A stretch of 44,030 nt of DNA. Origin: Candidatus Bathyarchaeota archaeon. Its GTDB lineage: Archaea > Thermoproteota > Bathyarchaeia > Bathyarchaeales > Bathycorpusculaceae. The notes beneath the pieces were generated by a model. That model ran no database searches. It was not told the origin of the DNA and saw only the letters and a program-made list of their open reading frames with translations. The DNA lies in NCBI GenBank assembly GCA_013388905.1, contig JACAEI010000015.1:1-44030 (forward strand). Reading direction: 5' to 3'. This document shows positions 6,712 through 14,619 of this stretch, in pieces. How positions within the stretch are numbered: the first letter of the stretch is position 1; each line of letters starts with the position of its first letter. A program made the translations under genes and the position numbers.

Positions 6712-8243
6712 CTTGTCACATTCTTTGTCTGATGTTCAAGTTTCTTTCGCAGTTGCTGTAGCTTTGTTTTGCCTCTGTTCATTCTTGAGACCACCCAAAG
6801 TTTTGGCGTTGTTTCTGTTTTTGACGCGGCTACTGCTAGGGCTAAAGCCCAAAGCATGTCATCGTGGCTGTTTAGTGGATGATTGAATTGTAGGTGTCCG
6901 CTTTTGCTGTAGCTGTATTGTTGTTCGTTTATTTGTTGGCAGAGGCGTCTCTCGTATGGGATTGCAAGTTTTTCTTGTTCCATTGTGATTTTTAGTCCGC
7001 AGAGTAGTTTTTCTTTGGTTTCTGTGGTAAATTTTACGCCTTCAGCGCAATCGATGTTTTGGTTGTGAATTTCTTCAAGGATTGGTTCTCCGACACCGCT
7101 TTGGTCTATTAACACTTTTTGAAAATGGAATTTCTCATGCGCTCTTGCTAGATGCCCAATTACATTGTTGTAGGGTGTTTCAAGTGGAAACTCGTACATG
7201 TAGAACAATTTTATAGTGTTGTCTTCTGCTTTTGTGATGGCTAATGCGGAATAGTCTTGTAGTTTGCCTAAGTCTACGCCTGCGTAATAGTTACCTTTTG
7301 GGAAGCTGTGCTCCAAGTTTGTGTTAAGCTCTAAGTTGAGTTTCTGCGCCAGTTCAACACATTTGCGGATTAGTTCTTGCGGGAAATAGCTGTTTAAGGC
7401 TTCAACAAATTCTGCTTCGTATTCCATTAGATAGGCTTCGTGGGTCATGTTTTGCCGCATTTCTTCTAAGAATTCTGGTTTGACGAGTGGGCATTCGCTC
7501 GACTTGACTTTGTGAACGCTATAAGTTGGGTTTATGAATGCCTTATAGAAAATGTGGTTTTTATCCCACGGAGTACTGAGTAGTATAGCATAACCGTCTG
7601 TTGTGCTTAGCATGGGAAAAAGAATTTGCGTGATGACTTCCTCTGGAATCCAGCTTGCTTCGTCAAGGATTATCATATTGGCGGTGTATCCTCGTAGTAA
7701 ATTTTCGCTACATGGCAAGGCTATTATGCGGCTTTCATTCCCAAATTGAATCAGCGTTCTCGTAGCTCTCACAATTTTATTTCTGAGATAAGCCGTTGAA
7801 TAAACGAAGGTAGCAATGCGGTCAAACATTATCATACTCTGCCGCAACGAAGGGCTAGTTATCAACACAGTCACGTTTGGGTTTTTGTCCGCATAATAGA
7901 TGGCTTTTATGGCTATAGTCGTGGTTTTGCCAGTTTGGCGTCCCATGCAAGCAACTATCCGCTTGCTGGAGTCTTCTAGAAGCTTGGCTTGATATGGGTA
8001 AGGCTTTATTCCCAAGATTTTTTCTGCATAAACCAGCGGCGAACCAGTTGACTCTTCTAATTCTTCAGAAAGCAAATTGTGTACTAACCGTTCTGTTTCC
8101 TCAAGCCTATTGTTGAGAAACTTCTGTCTTCTTTGATGCTGCCAACTGTTCCACCAATTTTTCAACCCTTTCCACACGGGTTTCCACCTCCTCAAACCGT
8201 TGAAGCTTAAAGTAAATGTCAAAATAGACGCGGGCGGCTGCAA
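6708..8243 (-). CDS. terL: Terminase large subunit (DNA-packaging motor)
   Basis: Up to 511 residues. Numbered from TTG 8243, the ATPase has Walker A GRQTGKT (101-107), Walker B NMIILDEAS with Asp194/Glu195, and coupling motif LLSTPW (221-226). The RNase-H-type nuclease domain has Asp324 (AGVDLGKLQDYS), Asp380 (KVLIDQSG) and the late Asp pair in HDDMLWAL. It would pump viral DNA into proheads and cut it. The full-length start overlaps the upstream small-terminase gene by 137 bases, and the first ~55 residues do not look like terminase. A later start, such as the TTG encoding the Leu of NLLSEELEE (around residue 57), is more plausible. All catalytic residues are intact. Confidence 0.93.
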   Translation of the reverse strand: MQPPASILTFTLSFNGLRRWKPVWKGLKNWWNSWQHQRRQKFLNNRLEETERLVHNLLSEELEESTGSPLVYAEKILGIKPYPYQAKLLEDSSKRIVACMGRQTGKTTTIAIKAIYYADKNPNVTVLITSPSLRQSMIMFDRIATFVYSTAYLRNKIVRATRTLIQFGNESRIIALPCSENLLRGYTANMIILDEASWIPEEVITQILFPMLSTTDGYAILLSTPWDKNHIFYKAFINPTYSVHKVKSSECPLVKPEFLEEMRQNMTHEAYLMEYEAEFVEALNSYFPQELIRKCVELAQKLNLELNTNLEHSFPKGNYYAGVDLGKLQDYSALAITKAEDNTIKLFYMYEFPLETPYNNVIGHLARAHEKFHFQKVLIDQSGVGEPILEEIHNQNIDCAEGVKFTTETKEKLLCGLKITMEQEKLAIPYERRLCQQINEQQYSYSKSGHLQFNHPLNSHDDMLWALALAVAASKTETTPKLWVVSRMNRGKTKLQQLRKKLEHQTKNVTR

Positions 8244-8565
8244 AAATAATGCGGAAACGCTCTAAATCTTCCTTAGAACATACAGTCAAATCACAAATTT
8301 TATTGAAAGCATCAACAAATCGCTTAACAACGGTTTCTAAACCCACCACTTCTGCTTCGCTTATTTGACCAGTCAAAAAAATTTTCTTTTGACCAGTCAA
8401 ATCTACACCGAGTCTTTTGAGTTGATTTTGAATTGCTTGGAAAGTACGGTTTGAAAGTTTGCCAGAATCATATATTTGCTGGGTGCCCATACCATTTTTA
8501 GCCATTTCTAGCATAAGTTTGTTTTCAGCTTCTGTCCAACGTTTTCCCCTTCCCAAAGCTTGCAC
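8107..8565 (-). CDS. Putative terminase small subunit
   Basis: A 152-residue protein directly upstream of the large terminase and overlapping its open frame. Residues 8-55 form a helix-turn-helix, Myb-like region (KRWTEAENKLMLEMAKNG, then R-T-F-Q-A-I-Q-N-Q-L-K-R-L). The middle is helical, and the last 35 residues form a heptad-rich coiled coil (VETRVERVEKLVEQLAAS). DNA-binding head plus oligomerising tail, next to TerL, is the usual architecture of small terminases, which recognise the packaging site. No direct family match is claimed. The start is GTG 8565, preceded by AGAGG. Confidence 0.65.
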   Translation of the reverse strand: MQALGRGKRWTEAENKLMLEMAKNGMGTQQIYDSGKLSNRTFQAIQNQLKRLGVDLTGQKKIFLTGQISEAEVVGLETVVKRFVDAFNKICDLTVCSKEDLERFRIIFAAARVYFDIYFKLQRFEEVETRVERVEKLVEQLAASKKTEVSQQ

Positions 8566-8567
8566 CT

Positions 8568-8825
8568 CTAAGTCTTGTGAGAAATTAGAATGCCCATTAT
8601 TGTCCCGATCAGGCTTGTTAAAGCTGCAAAGATTTCGCTACTCCACCCACCCAAAAAAGCCATATGTGCAATTTCAAGAGTTGTTAAGCACAGGGTCATA
8701 GCTATAGCAAACTTTACGCCTAACACAAGTCTGTCGCTAGGCTCAACTACGAGTATCTGGTCTCTTCTTCTCACGCTTTTCTGGTTTATTGTTTTAGTCA
8801 ATGCCCTTTTAATCCAATCTTTCAT
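8568..8825 (-). CDS. Small membrane protein in the packaging operon (holin-like)
   Basis: An 85-residue protein with a basic N-terminus (WIKRALTKTINQ, RRRD) and two membrane segments (about residues 34-55 and 63-81), ending in SHKT. Its size and topology resemble viral holins or other lysis/envelope proteins, but no sequence signature proves this. It lies two bases upstream of the small terminase and overlaps the preceding gene by 17 bases, so it belongs to the same operon. Confidence 0.55.
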   Translation of the reverse strand: MKDWIKRALTKTINQKSVRRRDQILVVEPSDRLVLGVKFAIAMTLCLTTLEIAHMAFLGGWSSEIFAALTSLIGTIMGILISHKT

Positions 8826-9204
8826 GATTTACAATCCTCTGTTGCCTTGTTCTCTTCGGAAATTTGCGTCCTCCACCCATAAGAAAACTATTAAGAAGTT
8901 GCTTTGCTTCTTCGGGTTGAACATGGTTTTTGGCTATTATTGTAATGTTTATGGTCCATGCCAATGGAATGGCTGTGTAATCAATGTCGTATAAGCCATC
9001 AGCATAGCAAAAATTGTTTTGTCCCAAAATGATATGCTTGTTCTTTTCGCCCAAAACACCAATAAAAACACCCCAACTTTTGACGGGCACGTCAACGGCG
9101 ACACCACTGCCTAAGCTCTTGCCTACACTTGCATCGCACCAGTTCACACAAATCAAATCACCTGAATTAAGCGCTTCAATCTGTCTTCTCAAACTTCTAT
9201 TCAT
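8809..9204 (-). CDS. Conserved-looking viral protein of unknown function
   Basis: A 131-residue protein. The central part is rich in beta strands (DLICVNWCDAS, SWGVFIGVLGE, KHIILGQ, WTINITIIA), suggesting a small barrel, possibly SH3-like. The C-terminus is glycine- and arginine-rich (GGGRKFPKRTRQQR), suggesting nucleic-acid contact. I do not recognise the family. Its stop overlaps the start of the membrane-protein gene. The 107 bases upstream, between it and the next gene, hold no convincing gene. Confidence 0.6.
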   Translation of the reverse strand: MNRSLRRQIEALNSGDLICVNWCDASVGKSLGSGVAVDVPVKSWGVFIGVLGEKNKHIILGQNNFCYADGLYDIDYTAIPLAWTINITIIAKNHVQPEEAKQLLNSFLMGGGRKFPKRTRQQRIVNHERLD

Positions 9205-9311
9205 TAATTCTACCAGCTTTCGAATGGTTTACAACAGCCAATTTTTGAACACTCCAGCTTTAACCAGTAAGTTGAAAGGCTACGTTGCCTAGGATCAAAA
9301 AAACTCGTGTT

Positions 9312-9818
9312 TTAACCGCTCTCTCGAAGCCAATCGTCAGTTATTGTTACGGCTCTTGCAAATCCGCCATAATATTTGTCATGCGCGCCTAACAGGCTTG
9401 GTTTGTGTTGCATATTGTATAGAAACGTGGCGCTCGCCAGCTTAGCCGCATCCAAAAATGCAACAGTGCCTGTATGCTCGTATGCTTTTAGAAGGGCGGG
9501 AATGACACGGCAAGCATCAACGCTGTAGTACTGCGTGCTGTTTTCGTTGCTCTTGAATCCGCTGTAGGCAAGTTTATCGTTGTCTATGCATTGTTGCATC
9601 AGAATCCAGTTAGCTAGGCTTACGATTTTGTTGCTGATTTCCGCTCTTCGACTTTCGAACTGAGTTTTGGCATATGCTTCGTAAAGAAAGTCGATTGCGA
9701 ACGCCGCTCCAAAGGCTGTTCGACCATACTGCGAGTCGGGCGTGTCAGGTGGAATAACATAAGCGTATGGCGCATAGTCCATGACAAACTGGAAATAGGC
9801 TTCAGGAACTGCAACCAC
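9312..9818 (-). CDS. Helical, partial six-hairpin glycosidase-like protein
   Basis: A 168-residue protein starting with GTG 9818, two bases after the connector stop. Alternating helices with Tyr/Trp and small residues (FGAAFAIDFLYEAYAKT, VDACRVIPALLKAYEHTG, FLDAAKLASATFLYNMQ) and the closing Y-Y-G-G-F-A-R-A resemble hairpins of (alpha/alpha)6 toroid glycosidases. The family normally needs more than 300 residues, so this would be roughly half a toroid. It may be a truncated virion-associated enzyme or a small adaptor with the same repeat. No catalytic acid can be assigned. Confidence 0.5.
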   Translation of the reverse strand: MVAVPEAYFQFVMDYAPYAYVIPPDTPDSQYGRTAFGAAFAIDFLYEAYAKTQFESRRAEISNKIVSLANWILMQQCIDNDKLAYSGFKSNENSTQYYSVDACRVIPALLKAYEHTGTVAFLDAAKLASATFLYNMQHKPSLLGAHDKYYGGFARAVTITDDWLRESG

Positions 9819-9820
9819 TT

Positions 9821-10222
9821 TTAGACTCTCCCAACATGCGGCTGTTTTAAGCCAGCAAGCATACGCTCCAGCTCAGCTTGCAAAATGTCTAAAGGTGGCA
9901 CTTTGTCGAGCACAGAAACGTTCTGATCACCCACGCTGAAGCTTAAGCCAACAGCAGAGCCACCAGTCAAATAGCAAATGGCATAAACAGCCGCCAAAAC
10001 AACGATAAATTCTTTTTCGCTATCTGTGCAATCCGCGTAGTCTATTTCTTTGCCAAGCTCCAACTCCAACGCAACCTCAGCCCGCTTGATCATCTTCAAA
10101 ACCTTGGCATCAGCAACATCAACAGCAGTAACGTTAATCACGTCGCGAACATCATCAACAGACACGCTTGCCAAACAGCTCAAACCTCGCTTAAAAACTG
10201 GAAAAAAGCCAGATTTAAACAA
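9821..10222 (-). CDS. Putative head-tail connector / head completion protein
   Basis: A protein of up to 133 residues. From about residue 21 (SVDDVRDVINVTAVDVADAK) it is almost entirely helical: KVLKMIKRAEVALELELGK, then SEKEFIVVLAAVYAICYLTGG, and a closing helix DILQAELERMLAGL. This matches the plan of gp6-like DNA-packaging connector proteins, in which a helical bundle forms a ring below the portal. The first ~20 residues may lie upstream of the true start. It heads the second viral operon, which runs through the terminase genes. The assignment is from fold pattern and context. Confidence 0.55.
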   Translation of the reverse strand: MFKSGFFPVFKRGLSCLASVSVDDVRDVINVTAVDVADAKVLKMIKRAEVALELELGKEIDYADCTDSEKEFIVVLAAVYAICYLTGGSAVGLSFSVGDQNVSVLDKVPPLDILQAELERMLAGLKQPHVGRV

Positions 10223-10296
10223 TTTTCATAACAGAAAAGCCGAATTAAAAATAGATTAAAGAAATAGGCAATTTTTAGCGAGTGATGAATTAGGTA

Positions 10297-10446
10297 CTAA
10301 TTATTTCTCCTATAATTTTTTACATAAAAAAGTGGCAACATTACGAGAATCATGAACGCTAGAAGTATTAGAATTGAGGAAAATTCAGAGATTACTTGGT
10401 ATAATAAAGACGAGGCACTTCTTTTGCATAAGACCCTTAACTGCAT
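10297..10446 (-). pseudogene. Remnant of a surface protein C-terminal tail
   Basis: A 49-codon frame whose last ~33 residues read V-I-S-E-F, then about 20 hydrophobic residues (SILILLAFMILVMLPLF), then Y-V-K-N-Y-R-R-N-N. This is the same layout as the IPEF sorting tails in this window, with Ser in place of Pro. No extracellular domain precedes it, so it looks like the stump of a deleted surface-protein gene. It lies in the 329-base gap between the viral connector and the thioredoxin-fold gene. The rest of that gap is A+T-rich and shows only promoter-like DNA near 10495-10545. Confidence 0.5.
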
Positions 10447-10551
10447 TATTAGTGACTGCCTGCATTTTAAAATTTGCTAAAAAAAAGCAGTTGTTTATAC
10501 TTTTTGTAAAATCTTAAATAGACATTTAATTAGTTTTCATTTGAGTATAAA

Positions 10552-10884
10552 ATGATTTGTAAAATTGAAGTTTACATCAGAAATGAGGAAGTTGTGACTG
10601 GTGATGCATATATTGGCAGACCAGTTGCGGACCATTGGTGCACTTTTAAAGAAACCTTGAAAACAGAGAAAGTCATATCAGAGGTGGATAGGCGCGCGCT
10701 GGAAATTGTGAATGAAATTGCCAAGGAAAGAGGCTTAAAAGTTGAGGTCTTTAATGTTTCAAGTTTTAGAGGAAAATTAAAAGCAAAATTGAAGGGCATA
10801 ACGAAAATGCCTACAATCATAATTGATGGAAGAAAAATAGAAGGAATCCCAGAAAAAGAACAGATCCTAAGCTTACTATGCTAA
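10552..10884 (+). CDS. Thioredoxin-fold protein without CxxC
   Basis: A 110-residue protein. The C-terminal half has the thioredoxin/glutaredoxin cis-proline strand K-M-P-T-I-I-I-D-G-R-K-I-E-G-I-P followed by a closing helix. The N-terminal strand, CKIEVYIRN, and helix ALEIVNEIAKERGLKVEVFNV complete a split thioredoxin fold. The CxxC that performs dithiol exchange is absent: the cysteines are single (Cys3, Cys30, Cys110). It therefore may have a structural or monothiol role. It is the first cellular gene between the two viral operons and has its own promoter (TTTAATTAG near 10525). Confidence 0.65.
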   Translation: MICKIEVYIRNEEVVTGDAYIGRPVADHWCTFKETLKTEKVISEVDRRALEIVNEIAKERGLKVEVFNVSSFRGKLKAKLKGITKMPTIIIDGRKIEGIPEKEQILSLLC

Positions 10885-10887
10885 AAA

Positions 10888-11303
10888 TCAGATGCACAGC
10901 TTCAGCTTCTTCGCTATTTTATCCAAATCTGCCATGTCTTCTTCTCGGGCTTCGTCAAACCTCGTTAGCCTTTGTCCAGCATATCGGGGAATGACATGAA
11001 CGTGCAAATGAAACACTTCTTGCCCTGCAGCCTTCTCATTCTGTTGGGCGATTGTGATGCCATCTGCATTTATGCCTCTTTTAACAGCTAAAGCGACCTT
11101 CTTAACAACTTTATATAAGTGGGCAACTTCCTCCTCTGGAACTTCGTAAATAAACGCATAATGCCTTTTGGAACAACAAGTGTATGTCCCTCATTCAAAG
11201 GGCGAATGTCTAAAAAAGCCATCACCGCATCATCCTCGTAGACAATGCTTGCAGGCGCCTTCTTCTGCACTATTTTGCAGAATACACACAAGTCTTCCGT
11301 CAT
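10888..11303 (-). pseudogene. HIT-family nucleotide hydrolase, frameshifted
   Basis: The first frame from ATG 11303 gives MTEDLCVFCKIVQKKAPASI, then N-E-G-H-T-L-V-V-P-K. The family sequence then continues in another frame as HYAFIYEVPEEEVAHLYKVV, with the diagnostic histidine triad HLHVHVIPR and a normal end KLKLCI at 10888. The break lies at the AAAA run at about 11165-11169 (complement); one extra A restores V-P-K-R-H-Y. Intact HIT proteins hydrolyse nucleoside phosphoramidates or dinucleotides. The upstream frame is also open to 11357. It may be a sequencing error rather than a dead gene, since everything beyond the break is conserved. Confidence 0.85.
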
Positions 11304-11434
11304 AACATTGCTCACTTCCTTTTCTAAAATGCTTGCCCACTCATAGCTTTTGCGCATTTTCAGAAAATCTAATTACACAGAAAATTTAATTCAACCATTA
11401 CACTTGCACTATAAGAAAGCGAGGAAAGCGAAAA

Positions 11435-12535
11435 ATGGCTAAAAACAGAAAACTCGTTGCAACTGAGAAATTAAGAACTTTCTGCGTTGAGGTTCTAAAA
11501 AAGCTAGGAGTATCGGCGGAAGATGCCCAAATTACAGCCGAGGTTTTGGTGGAAGCTGACTTACGTGGCATTGATTCACATGGTGTGGCTCGCTTGCGTC
11601 GTTATGTCTCTGGCATACAGCAGGGAATGATGAGGCCGAGGGCACAGCCAAAGGTAGTGCATGAAACAGTTTGCACTGCCACCATAGACGGCAAGGGGGG
11701 ACTTGGGCAGCCGATTTCCCATATGGCAATGGAGTTGGCTATCAGCAAGGCACGTGAACATTATCTCGGCTTTGTTGCTGTTCGAAATTCTAATCATTTT
11801 GGGATAGCTGGCTATTACGCTATGATGGCTTTAGCCGAAAACATGATTGGCATTGCTACCACTAACTCTGAAGTACTCGTTGTGCCTACTTTCGCACGCA
11901 ATGCTATTCTAGGCACTAATCCGATTGCTATTGCTGTACCAACCAACAAGGCCCGACCATTCGTTTTGGACATGGCAACAAGCACTGTAACACGAGGAAA
12001 GTTGGAGGTTTATGCCCGCCTCGGAAAGGCGATTCCTCTAAATTGGGCAACGGACGAGAATGGCTCAGCCACTAATAATGCCTCTAAAGTTCTTCATAAC
12101 ATTGCTGAGCGTTCCGGTGGCGGTCTACTGCCATTAGGCGGTGCAGGTGAGGAGAACGGCGGACATAAGGGCTACGGCTTGGCGTTAGCTGTTGAAATTT
12201 TCAGTGCCGTGCTCTCTGGCGCTTTGTACGCAGATTTAGTTTATCCTAAATACAAAAAAGGCAAAGCTTTACTATCTGGAATTGGGCATTTCTTCGGCGC
12301 CATGCGAGTTGATGCATTTCGCCCAAAAGACGAGTTTAAACGTGACATGGACGACCTTATTTATCGTTTAAAGAAAGCTCCAAAGGCGAAGGGTGCAAGA
12401 CGCATTTATATTCATGGAGAGAAAGAATTTGAGGAGGCAGAGCGGAGACGAAAAAGAGGCATTCCTCTGGATTTCAAAGTCATGGAAGATTTGCGTTTAA
12501 TTGCGAAAGAGATAGGTATAGCTCTGCCATTTTGA
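11435..12535 (+). CDS. Malate/L-lactate dehydrogenase family (type 2) oxidoreductase
   Basis: A 366-residue protein of the Ldh_2 family (PF02615), NAD(P)-dependent 2-hydroxyacid dehydrogenases including archaeal malate dehydrogenase, sulfolactate and ureidoglycolate dehydrogenases. Hallmarks are the N-terminal D-L-R-G-I-D-S-H-G-V-A-R-L, the catalytic-region V-R-N-S-N-H-F-G-I-A-G-Y-Y, T-N-P-I-A-I-A-V-P, D-M-A-T-S-T-V-T-R-G-K and the late H-K-G-Y-G-L-A-L. Length is normal. A CTATAAGA box near 11409 and GAGG at 11420 precede ATG 11435. The substrate cannot be fixed from sequence alone; malate is a common one in archaea. Confidence 0.88.
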   Translation: MAKNRKLVATEKLRTFCVEVLKKLGVSAEDAQITAEVLVEADLRGIDSHGVARLRRYVSGIQQGMMRPRAQPKVVHETVCTATIDGKGGLGQPISHMAMELAISKAREHYLGFVAVRNSNHFGIAGYYAMMALAENMIGIATTNSEVLVVPTFARNAILGTNPIAIAVPTNKARPFVLDMATSTVTRGKLEVYARLGKAIPLNWATDENGSATNNASKVLHNIAERSGGGLLPLGGAGEENGGHKGYGLALAVEIFSAVLSGALYADLVYPKYKKGKALLSGIGHFFGAMRVDAFRPKDEFKRDMDDLIYRLKKAPKAKGARRIYIHGEKEFEEAERRRKRGIPLDFKVMEDLRLIAKEIGIALPF

Positions 12536-12548
12536 ATGCACCGGAGCA

Positions 12549-12560
12549 CATCCATGGATG
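12549..12560. repeat. Perfect 12-bp palindrome between convergent genes
   Basis: CATCCATGGATG is fully self-complementary. It sits 14 bases after the dehydrogenase stop and 18 bases before the stop of the converging surface-protein gene. It could be part of a bidirectional terminator, but there is no T run next to it. Confidence 0.3.
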
Positions 12561-12577
12561 ATCAGCGCATGGTTTTG

Positions 12578-14209
12578 TTAGGCTAAGCGTTTTCTTTTTC
12601 TGAGAACTGCAGCCAATATTGTTGATAAGATGAATAGTGGAAGCATTATTTGCAGCGTGAATTCGGGAATCACGTGATATTTGAGGTCGTATCCTAGCTC
12701 CACAGTTGTAATGGTGTTGTTGCAGTTGTCTTGGGCAATAATCACGTATGTTACGTTTGTGCTGTATGGGAACTGCGGTATTGTGCCGTTATACTGGTTT
12801 CCACTAAGCTTTGTCATGTTAACTATGAACCAGGTTTCGCTGTCGTTCGTGTAGGTTAGAATAACTTGTTTCACTCCGCTGTAATCGTCTGTTACGTTGG
12901 CGTAAACTGCAACGCTACTGTTTGGGTAGACATTGTTGGCATCGGGTATTTGGTAAATGTTTTCGATAATAGGCGGATTATCATCAACAAGCAACTCCAA
13001 GACGTAGAGGCTGTCCCAACCAGGTCCACCTATGGCTGTTATTCGACCGCTTCCTGACATAGAAACTAGTGGACTATATTGAAGTAAGTCGAACTCGCCT
13101 ATCATGTTGCTGTCAGACTTGAAAAAGTACACCTTGTAGGAAGTATCATTATAGGCAGATGCAGCTATTATGTTACCCTCGTCATTTATAGCTATGTCAA
13201 ACACATCCGCAAAGTCAAGCGCAATCCAGTCTTCAATTTGGTATCCTTTGCGCATTGTGGCATTTGACCAGAAGTGTAAGCTGCCTGGACGTATGGCTAA
13301 ACTTCCTGCTACGACATTGTTGCCATCGGCGCTCATGTCAACAGATCCGAACCAGCCAGCGCTTGTCCATGTAGCGTTAGGGTCACCTGAAAGCGTTGTG
13401 GCGTTTGCCCAATAATGAAGAGTCAAGTAGTAAAAGCCTATTGCGACAACACTGTAACCATCGTTTGATATTGCCAAATCGTTTATCTCGTCGCTATCTA
13501 TTGAGTTTTGGGAGAGCCAGTCTGGACTAGTTGGATAAGGCGCTACATTTGCGTTTTTGTAGTAAGCAACGAACCCTTGCGAAGAATTTCTGCCACCTAA
13601 GGCTAAGTATCTGCCATCGGGCGACAAATCAACCGCGAAAATATCAGATATCGGCAGCAAATACCCCCAAGTGACGACTTGATTAGGGCCTTCTCTTTTT
13701 GTGCAGTTTGCATAGTAAAACACATTGTAACCTGTTCCGCCCGCCACCGCATATTCTCCGTCATCAGACATATCCAAAGTGCCCCTTTCAACTGCTCCAC
13801 CCAAAAAATAAGTTGTCCATGTTGGAGCGGATTGTTCGCCAACCCTAGTGGTCGCATTTGCAAAATAATATATGAATCCAGAGTTAAGACCCACAGCCAC
13901 GTAATTTCCATCTGCTGAAATTGCAGCAGAAAGAACCGCGCTTTCTGTTAGATACGACCATTTTGGTGTTGAATTATTATATTCAAAATAATATAAGCCA
14001 GTGATATTAACAGCAGCAATGTAGTTGCCATCTTTTGACACTGCAACGTCGTTTACTGACATGCTGTTGTTCCACAACATCTTCACACCGTATATTTTCG
14101 CCGAGTCCACACCATTAGGAGCCTTTACCTCAACTGAACCTAATCGCATATACATCATTGATAGTAATAATGCGGTTAAGCTTAGAATCAGCATAAATTT
14201 ATTTTTCAT
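12578..14209 (-). CDS. Secreted beta-propeller protein with IPEF C-terminal anchor
   Basis: A 543-residue surface protein from ATG 14209; the frame extends to 14236. A signal sequence (KNKFMLILSLTALLLSMMY) is followed by about eight WD/PQQ-like blade repeats with the recurring core S-x-D-G-x-Y-x-A-x-G (for example VAVSKDGNYIAAV, VDLSPDGRYLALGG, VDMSADGNNVVAGS). This suggests a seven- or eight-bladed propeller up to about residue 390. An Ig-like domain follows (PPIIENIYQIPDANNVYPNS, and V-T-D-D-Y-S-G-V), then V-I-P-E-F, a hydrophobic segment and RKRKRLA. It is probably displayed on the cell surface for binding. It has its own promoter region adjacent to the viral operon end. Confidence 0.8.
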   Translation of the reverse strand: MKNKFMLILSLTALLLSMMYMRLGSVEVKAPNGVDSAKIYGVKMLWNNSMSVNDVAVSKDGNYIAAVNITGLYYFEYNNSTPKWSYLTESAVLSAAISADGNYVAVGLNSGFIYYFANATTRVGEQSAPTWTTYFLGGAVERGTLDMSDDGEYAVAGGTGYNVFYYANCTKREGPNQVVTWGYLLPISDIFAVDLSPDGRYLALGGRNSSQGFVAYYKNANVAPYPTSPDWLSQNSIDSDEINDLAISNDGYSVVAIGFYYLTLHYWANATTLSGDPNATWTSAGWFGSVDMSADGNNVVAGSLAIRPGSLHFWSNATMRKGYQIEDWIALDFADVFDIAINDEGNIIAASAYNDTSYKVYFFKSDSNMIGEFDLLQYSPLVSMSGSGRITAIGGPGWDSLYVLELLVDDNPPIIENIYQIPDANNVYPNSSVAVYANVTDDYSGVKQVILTYTNDSETWFIVNMTKLSGNQYNGTIPQFPYSTNVTYVIIAQDNCNNTITTVELGYDLKYHVIPEFTLQIMLPLFILSTILAAVLRKRKRLA

Positions 14210-14273
14210 ACAATCATATCGTTCATATTTTCTCATGTCTTGGCTTTTATAATTTGCGCGAAAGAAAAAAGGG

Positions 14274-14513
14274 CTATGCTTTTGCGGTGTCGACCAATTT
14301 TTGCAGCCAAACAGTTATGGCAGTGGGACCAACTAGAGCCGTGTAGACATCAAAAGTCATGCCAGCCATATCTAAACCTAAAGATGTGAACGCGCCTATG
14401 GCTAATGTTCGCAAAAACTTTTTCAAGCTGAAAGACTTGTCTTGCGCTGCATAGCCCAAGAAGGCATAGATGAGTGCTGCACAGACTCCGAGGCTAATGT
14501 TTAACAGATTCAT
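14274..14513 (-). CDS. Small membrane protein ending the capsid operon (holin-like)
   Basis: A 79-residue protein with two or three hydrophobic segments (about 5-23, 35-50 and 58-70) and a polar KSFSLKKFLRT loop. Size and position after the portal suggest a viral holin or envelope-associated protein, without a diagnostic motif. It is the last gene of the operon before the block of cellular genes, 107 bases after the portal stop. Confidence 0.5.
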   Translation of the reverse strand: MNLLNISLGVCAALIYAFLGYAAQDKSFSLKKFLRTLAIGAFTSLGLDMAGMTFDVYTALVGPTAITVWLQKLVDTAKA

Positions 14514-14619
14514 TTGCGCTTTTCACCTCCTCAAAATTTATTCAGATTTTTTTCCCGCTTCCATGGAAAATGCACATCTCGCAGTGAGGGGAGAAAGGGT
14601 ATCCTTAAAAACAGCGCTT

